Below, one piece after another: positions 38,731 through 49,396 of a DNA stretch of 64,000 nucleotides. The notes under the pieces are model-generated. The model had not been told where the DNA came from. It saw only the letters and a program-made list of their open reading frames with translations, and did not search any database. This DNA comes from DASUAS01 sp963720765 (GTDB lineage: Bacteria > Actinomycetota > Acidimicrobiia > IMCC26256 > DASPTH01), in NCBI GenBank assembly GCA_963720765.1, contig CAVRGS010000002.1:992001-1056000 (forward strand), read 5' to 3'. The first letter of the stretch is position 1. Every line of letters starts with the position of its first letter. The position numbers were made by a program, and so were the translations under genes.

Positions 38731-39318
38731 GCCTTCTCGGCGTCGCGTGCCGCCGACCTCCAGGCGGCACTCAATCGGATCGTTGATCTCGACGACGCGA
38801 TGGCGCGTGCCGCGACGGCAGTCGCTGCTGCGTTCCGCGAAGGCGGAAAGCTGCTTGCCGCCGGCAACGGTGGGTCGGCGGCCGAAGCCCAGCATCTCAC
38901 CGGCGAGCTCATCGGTCGCCTCGTGCCGACGCGCGAACGGGCGGCGCTTCCGGCGATCGCCCTCCACGCCGACACCTCAGCGCTCACCGCCGTTGCCAAC
39001 GACTATGGCTACGACCAGGTCTTTGCCCGGCAGGTGGAGGCCCTCGGACATTCAGGCGATGTCTTGCTCGTGCTGTCGACCAGCGGCGCGTCGCGCAACC
39101 TGGTCGCTGCAGTCGACGTCGCCAACGAGCGGGGGCTGGTGACCATGGGCCTCCTTGGACCTGGAATGAAGCCCCTCCACGAGTCCTGCAGACACGTGCT
39201 CGCGGTCGAGTCGCCCGGCATGCAGATCGTGCAGGAATGTCACTTGCTCCTGCTCCACGTGCTCGCAGAGCAAGTGGAGGATCTCGTAGCAGCTGACATG
39301 GCGGTCGAGGTCGAGTAA
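38727..39318 (+). CDS. SIS-domain phosphosugar isomerase (GmhA-like), frameshift near start
   Basis: It reads AADLQAALNRIVDLDDAMAR, LLAAGNGGSAAEAQHLTGEL, ALTAVANDYGYDQVFARQVE, GDVLLVLSTSGASRNLVAAV and PGMQIVQECHLLLLHVLAEQ. These match phosphoheptose isomerase (GmhA) signature regions, including the NGGSAA phosphate loop and the STSG loop. GmhA converts sedoheptulose 7-phosphate to a heptose 7-phosphate; here a ketose/aldose-phosphate isomerase feeding the adjacent NeuB enzymes is inferred. The ATG at 38727 overlaps the NeuB stop (ATGA), and a break near 38748 joins the first seven codons. About 196 residues. Confidence 0.82.
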
Positions 39319-39331
39319 CAGGGTTGGGGCG

Positions 39332-40315
39332 ATGGTGCAGAACTTGCACTCCTCTGCGCGGAAGGTCATCCGGCAGTACCGCCGGGCCCGGAACCTCCCA
39401 GCCGACCACCGCCGTCATCGCGAGCATCTGCGTCGTCATCTCGAACTCCTGCGTGATGCTCCCGGTCCAGAGCCCGATGTCGACGTGATGCACGCGCTGG
39501 CCACTGATGGCGTCGTCATGATCCGCGAGTTCGTGTCTCGAAGGAACGCGCGGCGTCATGGCCGGAGACGTTCGGTCGACGATGGAGGCGATCGCCGCTG
39601 ATGAATACGACGGTCCACTTCGTACTCGCCGTGACGATTGCGATGGCGTGTACCGACTCTTCGGCGCAGAGGAGGGCTCGCGCATTCGACGCGTGAATTT
39701 TCGGAGTCCCTTCATCGCCGCAGTCGCCGACGCGTTGGCCATGCCGGGGGCGCATGTGGCCGATGCGTACGTCGACTACAAGAACAAGATCGGTGGGCAC
39801 GATGGGAGCGTCGAACATCACATCGATCACTGGAAATTGCGCTTGAAGGCCTTCCTCCTCTGGACGACGTCACCGACCAGAACGCGCCGATGGCATTCCT
39901 GGAGCGGTCGCACCGGCAGGAGCGTTGGCGCAATCGCCGGGACTGGGCGTATCAGCGTCATCGACGCGAAGGGGGGCGGAGCTCGGCGCCGAGGTCAGTG
40001 CCGCGGATCATTCATCGGTATGGATACAACGAGCGCGTTCTCACCGGGCGTGCTGGCGACCTCATCCTCGCCAATACTCGCGGAATCCACCGCGGGACGG
40101 AGCTCGGGCAGGGAACGCGCCTGCAGCTCGTCAGTCTGTTCGTGATGAACGGTCCGCCAGGACTACGCGGGCTGAGTACCGACATGCCGTCGGTGGCGCA
40201 AGATCGGGACCGGGATGCCTTCCTCGAGTGCCGTGAGGATGTCGTTGACCTCGGGCTCGTCGAAGAGTGCGATCGGGGTCACGTCCGACCCATTGCCAGT
40301 AGCTCGACTGGCTGA
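39332..40315 (+). CDS. Phytanoyl-CoA dioxygenase-like Fe(II)/2-oxoglutarate oxygenase, frameshifted
   Basis: Joined frames give an N-terminal helical part (RKVIRQYRRARNLPADHRRH, ATDGVVMIREFV), then IRRVNFRSPFIAAVADALAM, the iron facial motif VEHHIDHWKLRLKAFLL (H-x-D), APMAFLERSHRQERWRN, and the distal His/Arg region ILANTRGIHRGTELGQGTRL with QLVSLFVMN. This is the double-stranded beta-helix pattern of PhyH proteins, which hydroxylate a substrate using O2 and 2-oxoglutarate. It sits 13 bp after the SIS gene on the same strand, so it probably hydroxylates or oxidises the cluster sugar or its lipid carrier (inference). Breaks near 39545, 39855 and 39945. The end overlaps the convergent GT by 37 bp. 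Confidence 0.72.
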
Positions 40316-41834
40316 CAGGTGAAATCAGTCCAGACCCGCTGGCACACCGCGTTCAGGTAAAAGCAGCGCCAGGCGAGCGTCGTCTGGTTCGGGAGCTCAG
40401 GCAGGCTCACCGCGCGCACCGCGAACCACCAGGTCGATGTATTCGTCGCGGTCTGATGCCGACCATACGAAGCCCGAGATCGGAGTAGTAGCACCGCGCC
40501 ACCGACCACGACGGGCTTGCCCAGTGCGGCCGCCTCGATCCCGATCGTCGACACGAACGGAAGGACGAGCCGGGCGATTCGTCGAGCAGGTCGTATGTAT
40601 TGACAGGATCCTCGGCCGGAACAAAGCGAATCTGTGGGTCGGCGCCGAACGCTCGGTCGAGGATGGCGCCAGGCGTCAAAGCGGCTGCGTTCGAGCGCTC
40701 GACGTTCGGAGGGGTGTTGGCGGACGATCGACCGAGTCATCGGTGGCGCCAGCACTGCGGCGACGGTTTCCACGAGCCACTCGCGGGAGTCGGCGAACAG
40801 GTGGTGGCGTCCGAGAGCGGCGGTGTCGAACATCACGCTCAGCGGCACCAGGATCTCGCGCCGAGGCTCGCTCCCTCCGACGCGGCTGGTTGCTCGACGC
40901 TGATAACTCGTCGCATCGGTGCCGTGACGGCGCTGCTCGAATTCGGCACGCGCCACTTCGAGCGTGGCGGAGTCCTCGACCCCCGGGTTCGTCCGGCAAA
41001 CATCACAAACGCGCGGGCGAGGTCGGTCTGCTGGGCAGCGACACCGCTGGTGCACACGACCGCCCACCCCGGCCCGGCGTCGAAGGTCGCAGCCCGGCTG
41101 CCTACCTCGTCCGCGGCGTGGAGGCAAAGCCCGCTGCCCAACAGGACTCCGCCGGGAGCGACCACCACATCGAAGTGCATGTGCGCGCACCAGCGCTCGC
41201 AGCCGTGGTAGCGCGTCGATGAGGTCGGTTCGCAGCTCGTCGGCGCGCAGAAGTTCACGATCCGTCGGGCGCGGCAGCGGCGCGGCTCGCCCAGGTGAGG
41301 TTTTGCTCAACCAGATCGTCGATGAGCTCAGGCGTCTCGCTGGTCGAGCGTGCGCGTGCCGACGGGAATGCACTGACGGCGCAGCACGGGAAAGCGCTCG
41401 CCGCAGCCTGCGCAGCACCCGTCCGATTTCCTGGTTCTGTACATCGAAGTCTTCTGAGGGGCCTGTGGGGAGGTCGTACCAGATGAAGGTCACCGAGCGC
41501 CCCGGCGCGCGAGAGCAAGTCCCAGTGCAATTGCGTACCAGGGAGAGGGCGTGGGGAACCATGGCGTGATCACCACGGCGACGTGCGGGCCACTGCTGCC
41601 ACACCGGATGTCCTGGGCGCGACGGAGGAAAACGGTCGAAGGCGCGTGCCGAGTCCACGAAGTGGTCGCGATAGTCGACCAACGCCGGGTCAGCCGGGTG
41701 GTACCGCGTTCGTTCAGGATCGAACACATCGCGCAGCGGGTCGTTGCGCGCTTCGTGGAGGTGGCGTCTAGACGGCGGGTCCGAGGCGCGGTCGCCGCGC
41801 GAGCATTGGCTGCGCTGAATCGGTTCACGTGCAC
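40279..41834 (-). CDS. Capsule-polysaccharide-type GT-B glycosyltransferase (KpsC/KpsS-like), frameshifted
   Basis: It begins at a GTG overlapping the TAG of the upstream gene (41832-41836). Readable segments are VAVVITPWFPTPSPWYAIAL, RSVTFIWYDLPTGPSEDFDV, VVVAPGGVLLGSGLCLHAAD, TFDAGPGWAVVCTSGVAAQQ, ILVPLSVMFDTAALGRHHLF with SREWLVETVAAVLA, SIVRQHPSERRALE and the C-terminal LVLPFVSTIGIEAAALGKPV. The last phrase is typical of KpsC/KpsS-like and related surface-carbohydrate transferases, which use CMP-activated ulosonic acids. Breaks are frequent (near 41760, 41650, 41530, 41400, 41190, 41000, 40700, 40520). Donor CMP-nonulosonate is an inference from context. Confidence 0.62.
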
Positions 41835-43116
41835 TACGCCGACTGCTGCTCGAGCATGCGCTCGAGCAGGCGTACGACATTGTTCGCTCCGAGTCCATCG
41901 AGGAGGAATCGGTCACGTGTGAATGCGGCGCGCCTCGCGGCCCAATGCTCTCGATAAGCGGGGTCGGTGAGATTTCGGTGCACCATGTCGGTGAGCGATT
42001 GTCGATCGAAAGCGCGGTCAACGCCCGACCAGTCGGTCGCTCGGCGCCAGTAGTCGAGACCGGGCCACAGCGTGGCGCCCTACCGCGGGCCGGTCAAGCG
42101 CGACGGCTTGCAACAGCGTGGTGGAGAAGGTGCCGACCACGAGATCGCTGGTTGCGATGAGCTCGTTGGCGTCGACGTCGGTGCCGGCAACGACGACGTC
42201 GGGATCGATCGCATGCAGCACCGCGCGCTCTGACTCGAGCTCCTTTGGGATGGAGTTTCACGACCAACGGCGGCTCCGGGCGCCCCGTCTCGAAGGGCGC
42301 GGATGATCGTCGCCTGCGCTTCGTCTCGCGTCCGCTCGTCAACCATCGGAAAACGGTCTTCATGGCTACGGAAGTGCGTCACCATCGCGCGGCCGTCAGG
42401 GATCGCGAGCTGGCTACGGACCTTGTGGCGTGCCGGCGTCGGGATGACCGTGCGAGCTCGTAGAGGTCGTCGAGTACGGGGTTGCCGGTGACGACAACAC
42501 GCTCCGGCGGCACGCCATCGGCCAGGAGTTGGCGTCGCGAGCGCGGGACCCTCGACCGCAACCATGGCGTGACGCACGTTCCACTCGAGCGGCTCACCGA
42601 TGCCCACAGCGAGGTCAGCTCGGCGTTCGAGCTCGAGCCGCACTCCGCTTCTTCACGGTGTAGTTGGCCTCTTCGGCACGACGGTCATCGGCCCACCACG
42701 CGCGGCGGAATCCGCGGTCACCCCAGAACCAGAGCTGGAGGAGCAGCGAGGGCACGCCGCGCTGCGCCACGCCGTCGAGGAGGAGGCAGGGCACCGGGTT
42801 CACCGTCGCCAAGGACGGCGGACGGCTGCACTTCGGTCACGCACATGCTCGACCACCTGCGAGGTTGTCGTCGCGCCACCGGCGGGCACGCCGAATCGGG
42901 TTGCGTTCGCCGCGGTGCGGCCGACCGACGATTGGCTCATCGAGGATCCGGAACCCGGCTGTCCCTCACCTGCTCGTGGACCTGCGCCGCGACGTCGGTC
43001 GGCGCGACCTGGCGAAGACAGCGTCGATCCCGAAGTGCTCCCGAAGAGCCCGCGCGACGAGTGAGGAGCTGTGCGATGTCGTTCGGATGGGATCCAACAC
43101 ACAGGATCGGTCGCAC
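41834..43116 (-). CDS. GT-B fold putative glycosyltransferase, frameshifted
   Basis: It starts RPILCVGSHPNDIAQLLTRR at GTG 43116. It continues RTAANATRFGVPAGGATTTS, VNPVPCLLLDGVAQRGVPSL, VRHAMVAVEGPALA, VVTGNPVLDDLYELAR, GRAMVTHFRSHEDRFPMVDE, DPDVVVAGTDVDANELIATS with DLVVGTFSTTLLQAVALDRP, and ends with an acidic helix LLERMLEQQSA. The TGNPVLDDLYEL and SDLVVGTFSTTLLQA phrases resemble UDP-GlcNAc 2-epimerase-like and CDP-glycerol/polysialyl-type GT-B proteins, so both glycosyltransferase and epimerase roles are possible. Breaks near 43080, 42990, 42790, 42600, 42460, 42250 and 42080. Confidence 0.5.
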
Positions 43117-43121
43117 GGTGC

Positions 43122-43127
43122 AGGCTA
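43122..43127 (-). promoter_or_regulatory. Putative -10 box (TAGCCT on minus strand)
   Basis: TAGCCT on the minus strand ends 5 nt before the GTG start at 43116. It fits the same leaderless pattern as 12617 and 55034. Confidence 0.45.
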
Positions 43128-44335
43128 GTGAGGGGCGCCATCGGATCGTCTCGGTCTGCAGTGTTCGCAGACGACCGTGCAGCAACGATCCAGTCGCACA
43201 CCTCGCGGGCTGCGCCGCGCCCGCCGTCGTGGGTCGTGACGGCGCGACCGCTGTCGTGAGTACATCGGGGTGGGCATCCCGCACCGCGATGGGCAAGCCC
43301 ACGAGGTGAGCGCGGGCAGGTCGTTCACATCGTTGCCCACAAACGCGACAGCTGCGAGTGGAACACCGTGGCGCTCCGCGATCTCGCGGATGGCAACGGC
43401 CTTATCTCCACTCCCGTGCACACATTCAACGCCGAGTTTGCGCGCGCGAGCCGGAACGACATCGTTGCTGCTCGGTCGACAGAATGAGGACGGGAACTCC
43501 CAAGTTCGCGGACACGTGCGATGCCCCATCCGTCGCTGCGGTCGCAGAAGACTGCTTCGGTGCCGTGCTCGTCGACCAGCACCCGATTGTCCGTGAGCAC
43601 ACCGTCGAAGTCGAAGCAGAGCAGACGGACGTGCTCGAACGCGACCGGAGCGGCGCAGTCCCCCGTAGCGCCAGGAGAGTGGTCAGTCAGTTCGAGGTCG
43701 CCGGGCTCGTCGACCTGGAAGGAATCGAGCGGGTGCATGGGCCACATCGTGACCGTGCCACCGAGACGGTTGCCGAGCTCGTCGAGGACCCAGGGACGGA
43801 ACACGTAGAAGGAGCCGTTCTCCTCCCAGTGTTCGCCGCCGAGGTCCTGCCTCCGTGGCGCATCGCGGAAGTCGTAGGTGAGCGAGTGCAGACGGCCGGC
43901 GGATTCGCCCCACACGAACCCACGTTGCATGCAGGCAGCGAACAGCGAGTCGGCGCCCTCGGAGCGCAACCGTTCGATCGCGCCATCCAGATCCCGGGCT
44001 GACGGATCGGCGACGTCGCCTGTAGGAACACGACGAACTCGATGTCGTCGTCCAATCCGGGCGCGCAGGTCGTCCGAGCGCATGGCTGAGCGCGGCCTCC
44101 GACGAAGCTTCGTCGGAGGCGAGCTCAGCGGGTCGGTGTACGACCTCGGCGCCATGTTCGGCGGCAACCGAGGCGATCTCGTCGTCGTCGGTACTCACGA
44201 CGACGAGATCGATGTGCTGACTCCGAAGCGCATGAGAGATGGAGTGGACGAGCAGCGGTACGCCGCCGACGGGAGCGAGGTTCTTGCGGGGATGCCCTTG
44301 GATCCGCCGCGCGCTGGGATCACCGCGACGATCAT
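43125..44335 (-). CDS. Fusion of acylneuraminate cytidylyltransferase (NeuA) and KdsC-like HAD phosphatase, frameshifted
   Basis: The N-terminal NeuA domain starts MIVAVIPARGGSKGIP and continues IDLVVVSTDDDEIASVAAEH, VVFLQATSPIRQPGD, GGEHWEENGSFYVFRPWVLD and DSFQVDEPGDLELTDHSPG. A short linker leads, in the same frame, to a HAD domain: VRLLCFDFDGVLTDNRVLVD (catalytic DxD), AVFCDRSDGWGIARVRELG, GSGDKAVAIREIAERHG and VAFVGNDVNDLPAL (motif 4). NeuA makes CMP-acylneuraminate; KdsC-type HADs remove a phosphate from ulosonate phosphates. Breaks near 44285, 44090, 44000, 43480 and 43300. The C-terminal end is uncertain. Confidence 0.8.
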
Positions 44336-44421
44336 CGCTGCACGCTCACGTCCTCTCTGGCGGCTCGATCCCGATACCCTAGGCCCGGTTCCGGCCGATC
44401 GAAGGGTGATCGTCGGTCGTC

Positions 44422-44427
44422 TACCCT
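44422..44427 (+). promoter_or_regulatory. Putative -10 box (TACCCT)
   Basis: TACCCT ends 9 nt before the ATG at 44437. A purine-rich GGGGAG directly follows, so either leaderless or very short-leader initiation is possible. Confidence 0.35.
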
Positions 44428-44436
44428 GGGGAGAAC

Positions 44437-45319
44437 ATGACCGAGCGCGACGTGATGGTCGCACGCCTGCCCGAGCTCATGCGAGCGCTGTACGAGTCCG
44501 GTGCGTACTGCGCATCGATCCCCGCAGGTCCGGAGACCGACTTCGAAGAGAGCTATTGGCGCGAGGTAGTCGATCCCGGACGGGAGACGTCGTGACCGGC
44601 TGGCCGAACGGGACCTGGTTCTCGGCGACCTCGGCGCCGAGCTCGAATATCGTGCAGTCGCTTCCTCCTGGGGCGATCCTCGATGCCGGATGCGGTCTCG
44701 GATGGTTCCTCTCGGCGCTCGGCCCGGTTGGCATCGCTGCGGACTGGAGCTGTCATCGTTCGCGGCCAAGCACGCGCGTGCCTTCGGCGACGTCCGCGAG
44801 GCGAAGCGTGAGGAGTGCCCGTTCGAAGACGAGTTCTTCGACTTGGTCGTTCTGCCACCACGTGATCGAACACATGCATGACCCGATTCGCGGGTGGTGC
44901 AGCTGCATCCGGTGCTCAAGCCGGGTGGCAAGCTGGTGCTCGGCACGCCGGACTTCGATTCTGGTGTAGCCGCGTCGCTATGGAGGGCAGTACCGACTGC
45001 TGCACGATCCGACCACATCTCGCTGTTCTCAAATGACTCGATGCACCGTTTCCTTCGGGACCACGGTTTCCACATCGACCGTGTCGACTATCCATTCTTC
45101 GAAACTCGTCACTTCACCGAGGAGACGCTCGTTCGTCTCCTCGGTGCCTCCACCAGTCTCGCCAGCCTCTTACGGCAACTTCATGACCTTCTACTGCACG
45201 AGGACGTGAACGTGTCAGACAAGGACGCCGCGACAAGCGTCATCGAACACCGTGACAGGGTCGGACTTCTCTCGGTGTCTCACGACTCAGACGGCATCTG
45301 GCGACGCGCCGTTGCTTGA
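44437..45319 (+). CDS. SAM-dependent methyltransferase, frameshifted
   Basis: The N-terminus MTERDVMVARLPELMRALYE and DFEESYWREVVDP precede the SAM motif LPPGAILDAGCGLGWFLSAL, then FAAKHARAFGDVREAKREEC, CPFEDEFFDLVV, HHVIEHMHDPIR and LHPVLKPGGKLVLGTPDFDS. The C-terminal ~100 residues (ISLFSNDSMHRFLRDHGFHI, FFETRHFTEETLVRLLGAS) are in one frame. This is the layout of class I sugar-modifying methyltransferases in O-antigen loci. Breaks near 44590, 44740, 44855 and 44895. It ends two bases before the convergent propeller gene. Confidence 0.75.
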
Positions 45320-45321
45320 AC

Positions 45322-46499
45322 TCACAACCTCAACTCTCCGAGCAGGTCGGCGAGAAAGCGATTACCGCGCCTTCCAAACGCGGCCTTCAGGACGCGCAGC
45401 GGCTTGGTGACGCGAAAGCTCGCGGAGTCCATGAGCATCTTCGTCCTCGCATCCAGCCGATTTCGTGCATCCTCGAGTGCCTCGATCTCGTACGCGAGTT
45501 CGCCTGCGTCCTGGTTGCTCGAATGCGCACCGCACTGGAGCATGGAGGCCAGGTCGAAGAACGCTATCGGTTGCTTCTCGTAGGTCACGACGAGGACACG
45601 GCCGGTGTGGTCCAGCGCGATCCCCTTCGGTCCGCGGCTTTCGTGATCGCGTCCACCCGCGTAGACGTCGTCGCTCATGACCCTCGCTGACGCGTCTGGA
45701 TAGTGGACGCCGAACCAGTCGTCGCCTGGCCGTGCGTACAGGTTGACGTGCGGTCGCCCAGCGTCTGCGACGAGCAGGTGTCGGTCATCAGCACTGAACT
45801 GCAAACCATGCGGGTACATCGTTCCGCGAAGGATGCAGTCAGGATCCGACGACTCCGACAGCGCCTGGTCCCACCGATACAACATCACCACGTGGGCGTC
45901 ATGGCTACTGATCGCGATCCAGCGCCGGTCATTCGTGACCGACACACTGTCGGGGAAGTCGAGCAGTCGACGCAGAGGACGTGGCTGCTCGTGACACGAA
46001 AAGGATCGGTGCTGAGATCGTGGTAGGTGACGGTTGAACGGCGGTTGTTGCATATCAACGCCCCGAGTTGCTCCGGTTCCGCCGCAGAACCCGAATCGAG
46101 CCCGGGCGGTCGAGCATCTCGAACTGCCTGGTCTGGGGAGGATCGATCGGCGTGAGCTCGTCATCCGAGCTCGCTGCCAACCCGGGTGGCAGTCGAAAAG
46201 CTTGAACTCGGCCGTAGCGATTGGCGACAAGGATGCGATCGTCGTCGAGAAAGTCGACGCCATGTGGCGTGTCGAAGGACGAGGAGCGGAACTCGGCAAC
46301 ATCGGTCACAGCAACGTGCGGTCGATCGTCGACGCGAACTTCAACGGCGGCAACGGCGATCGAATTGCGATCGAGGCACGTGAGCGCTATCCGAGGATTG
46401 CTGGGGGAGAAGGCGGCATCCTCGATGCGCCCGATCCTTGCAAGTGCATCACGCCGCGGCGCAGGACGCCTCGAAGTCAATCGTGTACTCCGCCCTCAT
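45322..46499 (-). CDS. Beta-propeller protein with C-terminal helix, frameshifted
   Basis: It starts MRAEYTIDFEAS at 46499 and after one break reads ALARIGRIEDAAFSPSNPRI, VEVRVDDRPHVAVTDVAEFR, DTPHGVDFLDDDRILVANRY, FPDSVSVTNDRRWIAISSHD, YPHGLQFSADDRHLLVADAG and GPKGIALDHTGRVLVVTYEK. These repeated D/G-rich strands fit an NHL/YVTN-type seven-bladed propeller. The end EDARNRLDARTKMLMDSASF and KPLRVLKAAFGRR is the helix-plus-basic tail often seen behind glycosyltransferases. No signal peptide, so it is probably cytoplasmic. A sugar- or GT-scaffold role is speculation. Breaks near 46460 and 46070. Confidence 0.65.
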
Positions 46500-46503
46500 C
46501 TGA

Positions 46504-47504
46504 TCATCCTCGCACAGCGATGGTCGGCGCACCGTCGAGTCCTCAGCCGTGCCGGGCTCCGAAAGTGGCGCGTCGAGCTCAGGTCCAAGGCGATCGGTCG
46601 GGATCGGTGACGAGCGCTCGGCGTACCTGCTTGAGCTGCCGGTAGCCCGTGTCTTCAACGGTCGTTTCGACGGCTGCCACCCCGCCCATGCGGTCTGAGC
46701 AAGGGCGTCGAACCACTCGTCGCGATACGGATGGTCGCATTCGACGAGCCAGGGACGGTTCCAGCGTGGACGGCAAAAGTGCACGACCGCAGGATGGTCC
46801 TGTGCCGCAGTGAGGCCCTCGACGTCTTCAAGGCTCCACGCGCGTCCGTCGTGCCAGAGATGTCCGCGTTGCACATTCCACCGCGGTGGAAGGCGCTGCC
46901 ACGCACCAAGGCAGACGACGTTCAGCGCGCACTGGTCGAGGAGTTCGAAGGCGTGTTGAGTTCCAAGTCGGAGGGCACGCTCGCCCACCTCAGCCTCGCG
47001 CCAACGGGCGGGAGAGAGCAGCATCACCCCAGAGTTGAAGTACGGAGCTTCCGGAGGCACGTCGAGGGCGCGCCACGGGACAATCCCGGCGAAGGCAGGA
47101 AAGCCCACATCGCGCACTGCCGCGACGAGGCTGCTGCCCAGAGGGACATCCCACAGCTCGCGTAGGGATGACAAGACGATGGTGTCGGCGTCGAGGTAGA
47201 TGACCCGATCGAGGTCGCCCAAGAGGTTCGCCATGCGCAACCGGAAGAGCATCGCAGGGGGGACGGTCGAATGGCGCCTGAAGCTCTCAAAGAGCTCCGA
47301 ACGGGCGTCGATCCAGTCGAGCTCCACCGCTCCACCTCGACTCGCTCCAATCCTGGAGCGAAGCTCATGGTCGAGTCCATCGTGCAGCACATGCACCACA
47401 TACTCGTCGTCTCCGTGGGTACGCAGGGACGAGATCAACACGGCGGTTTGCATCGCAAAGCCAGCGTCGGTCGCGACGGCAACATGGATCGCTTCCGGCA
47501 ACAC
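46504..47504 (-). CDS. Glycosyltransferase family 8
   Basis: IHVAVATDAGFAMQTAVLIS opens the GT-A fold. LFRLRMANLLGDLDRVIYLD with DADTIVLSSLRELWD carries the DxD metal motif; YFNSGVMLLSPARWRE, DQCALNVVCLGAWQRLPPRW and HPAVVHFCRPRWNRPWL (C-terminal His metal ligand) complete the GT8/LgtC pattern. These are retaining enzymes using UDP-Glc or UDP-Gal. The start is probably the GTG at 47504, or the adjacent TTG, after GGGAGG; the frame is open to 47606. The C-terminal stop at 46504 assumes one break, since the uncorrected frame runs 55 bases into the propeller gene. Confidence 0.85.
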
Positions 47505-47662
47505 AGCCTCCCGCCCCCGAGCGGCTCTCGAAGCGGTCAGCTTCGCATGCTGGGTCGGAGATTCCAAAGCCGAGTCGCGACCGCCGGTGCAACAAGCCGG
47601 GCACATTGCAGCTCATTGCTATCCTGCAGCGGCCACGTCATCGAGTTCCGGAGGGCGCGTCG

Positions 47663-48392
47663 GTGGACGAGACCGCTTCCGATTGTCGTGTCCTCGCAGT
47701 GATCCCGGCGCGTGGCGGCTCGAAGGGACTACCCGGGCAAGAACATCCGTGAGTTCCTCGGTCGCCCTCTGCTGCAGTGGTCGATTGACGCTGCACTCGA
47801 CGCCGAACTCGTGGAACGTGTCGTGGTCTCGACCGACGATCCCCAGATCGCCGAGGTCGGCCGTGTGGGTGGAGCGGACGTGCCTTTCCGGCGGCCGGCC
47901 GAGCTCGCCGGCGACGAAGTGACCGACCTCCCTGTGTTCCAGCACGCCCTTCGGTGGCTCAGAGAACATGAGCACTACGAGCCCGAGCTTGTCGTCCACC
48001 TGCGGCCAACGGCACCGTTGCGGCCGCCCGGACTCATCGACGACGGCATCCGACAGCTGCTCGCGGATCCGGCGGCGTCGTCGTTGCGGGTGGTAACTGA
48101 ACCCGCTGAGAACCCCTTCAAGATGTGGCGAGTCGAGGGGACGGTCCTTGTACCGCTGGTCGACAGCGGCATCCCCGAGCAGTACAACCAGCCGCGCCAA
48201 AAGCTCCGCGCCGCGTTCTGGCAGATCGGCACGCTCGATGTGATCCGCACGTCGACCATCACCGAGCAGGATTCGATGTCCGGGGACCGGATCCTCGCCA
48301 TGGTCGTCGGCCGAGACCTTGCCGCCGACATCGATGATGTCGATTCATTCCGCGCCGCCGAAGCCGGCGCTCGTCCGCCTCGGGCTCGGTGA
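47663..48392 (+). CDS. Acylneuraminate cytidylyltransferase (second NeuA), frameshift near start
   Basis: The enzyme activates an ulosonic acid with CTP. It starts at GTG 47663 (GGAGG at 47650-47654). The nucleotide loop RVLAVIPARGGSKGLPGKN is recovered by joining frames near 47730. Then NIREFLGRPLLQWSIDAALD, RVVVSTDDPQIAEVGRVGGA, PELVVHLRPTAPLRPPGLID, SLRVVTEPAENPFKMWRVEG, YNQPRQKLRAAFWQIGTLDV and GDRILAMVVGRDLAADIDDV follow. About 242 residues. It differs in sequence from the NeuA-KdsC fusion at 43125-44335. The GNQ/YNQPRQ region resembles the legionaminate-type PtmB group. First of a three-gene run with an oxidoreductase and an SDR. Confidence 0.85.
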
Positions 48393-48398
48393 GAACCT

Positions 48399-49396
48399 GT
48401 GAAGGTTGCGGTTGTCGGCACCGGCTCCGCCGGCCGCCGACACCTGACGACGCTCGCAGCGCTCGGCGTCAATTCGCTCGTCGCTGTCAACGAGCACCGG
48501 CCAGGCCCGCCGATCGAAGTGGAGGGCGCGTCGGTCAGCACGGTCCACGCGTTCGACGACGTGCTCGCGTCCGGATCTCGACGCCGTCGTGGTAGCGAAT
48601 CCCACCTCGTTGCACGCGGAGTACACCAGGCGCGCCGTGCTCGTCGGTGTGCCCGTGCTGTGCGAGAAGCCGCTGGCAATCAACGCAAACGAAGCGCGGC
48701 AAGTGCGTGCGCTCGCCGCCGAGCGGGGCGTGCCCGTGGCGGTGTGTTGTCAGTTCCGTTTCCACGAGCAGTTGATCGAGCTCCGCGAGCAACTCCACCG
48801 CGGAACGCTCGGGCGCGTGGTCGATGTTGTGGCCACGCAAGGTGAACACCTCGCTGACTATCACCCGGCCGAGGACTACCGGACGTCGTACGCAGCACGG
48901 GCGGAACTCGGCGGTGGTGTGCTGCTCACACAGGTGCACCTGGTCGACCTGGTGCATTGGCTGGTGGGACCGTTCGTGCGGGCGTTCGCGGTCGGTGGCC
49001 GTCGCTCGGAGTTGGACGTCGACGTGGACGACACCATGAGCTTCCTCCTCGAGGGAGAGTCAGGAGTCGCGGTGCGCGGGCACATCGACTACATCCGGCG
49101 CCCACGTCGCTTCACGGTTGATGTCACGGGCACCACCGGCAACGCGGCATGGGACTACTACGAAGGCATCCTGGCTTTCACCGGTAGGCAGCCCGGCTCG
49201 GACGTGCGTCCCTTGGATCGTTCAGCGCTGTTCCGAGCCACCGTCGCCGATTTCTTGGGCTCGCTCCAGGACGACCGCCCATCCCGCGGTGTCGGCCGAC
49301 GACGCAGTCGACGTACTTCAGATCGTTGACGCGGTGCGTCGATCCGCCATGTCCGGTACATCCGAGCTGATACCGCTGCCCGAGGAGGCGCCGTGA
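48399..49396 (+). CDS. Gfo/Idh/MocA family NAD(P)-dependent oxidoreductase, frameshifted
   Basis: The Rossmann start KVAVVGTGSAGRRHLTTLAA is followed by FDDVLASG and, after a break near 48575, VVANPTSLHAEYTRRAVLVG with VPVLCEKPLAINANEA (the conserved EKP motif). AELGGGVLLTQVHLVDLVHW contains the family's central His region. After a second break near 49290 the end is AVDVLQIVDAVRRSAMSGTS with PLPEEAP. Members oxidise or reduce sugar hydroxyls with NAD(P). It lies between the second NeuA and the SDR with a 6-bp gap and a GTGA overlap, so it belongs to the same pathway. Confidence 0.83.
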
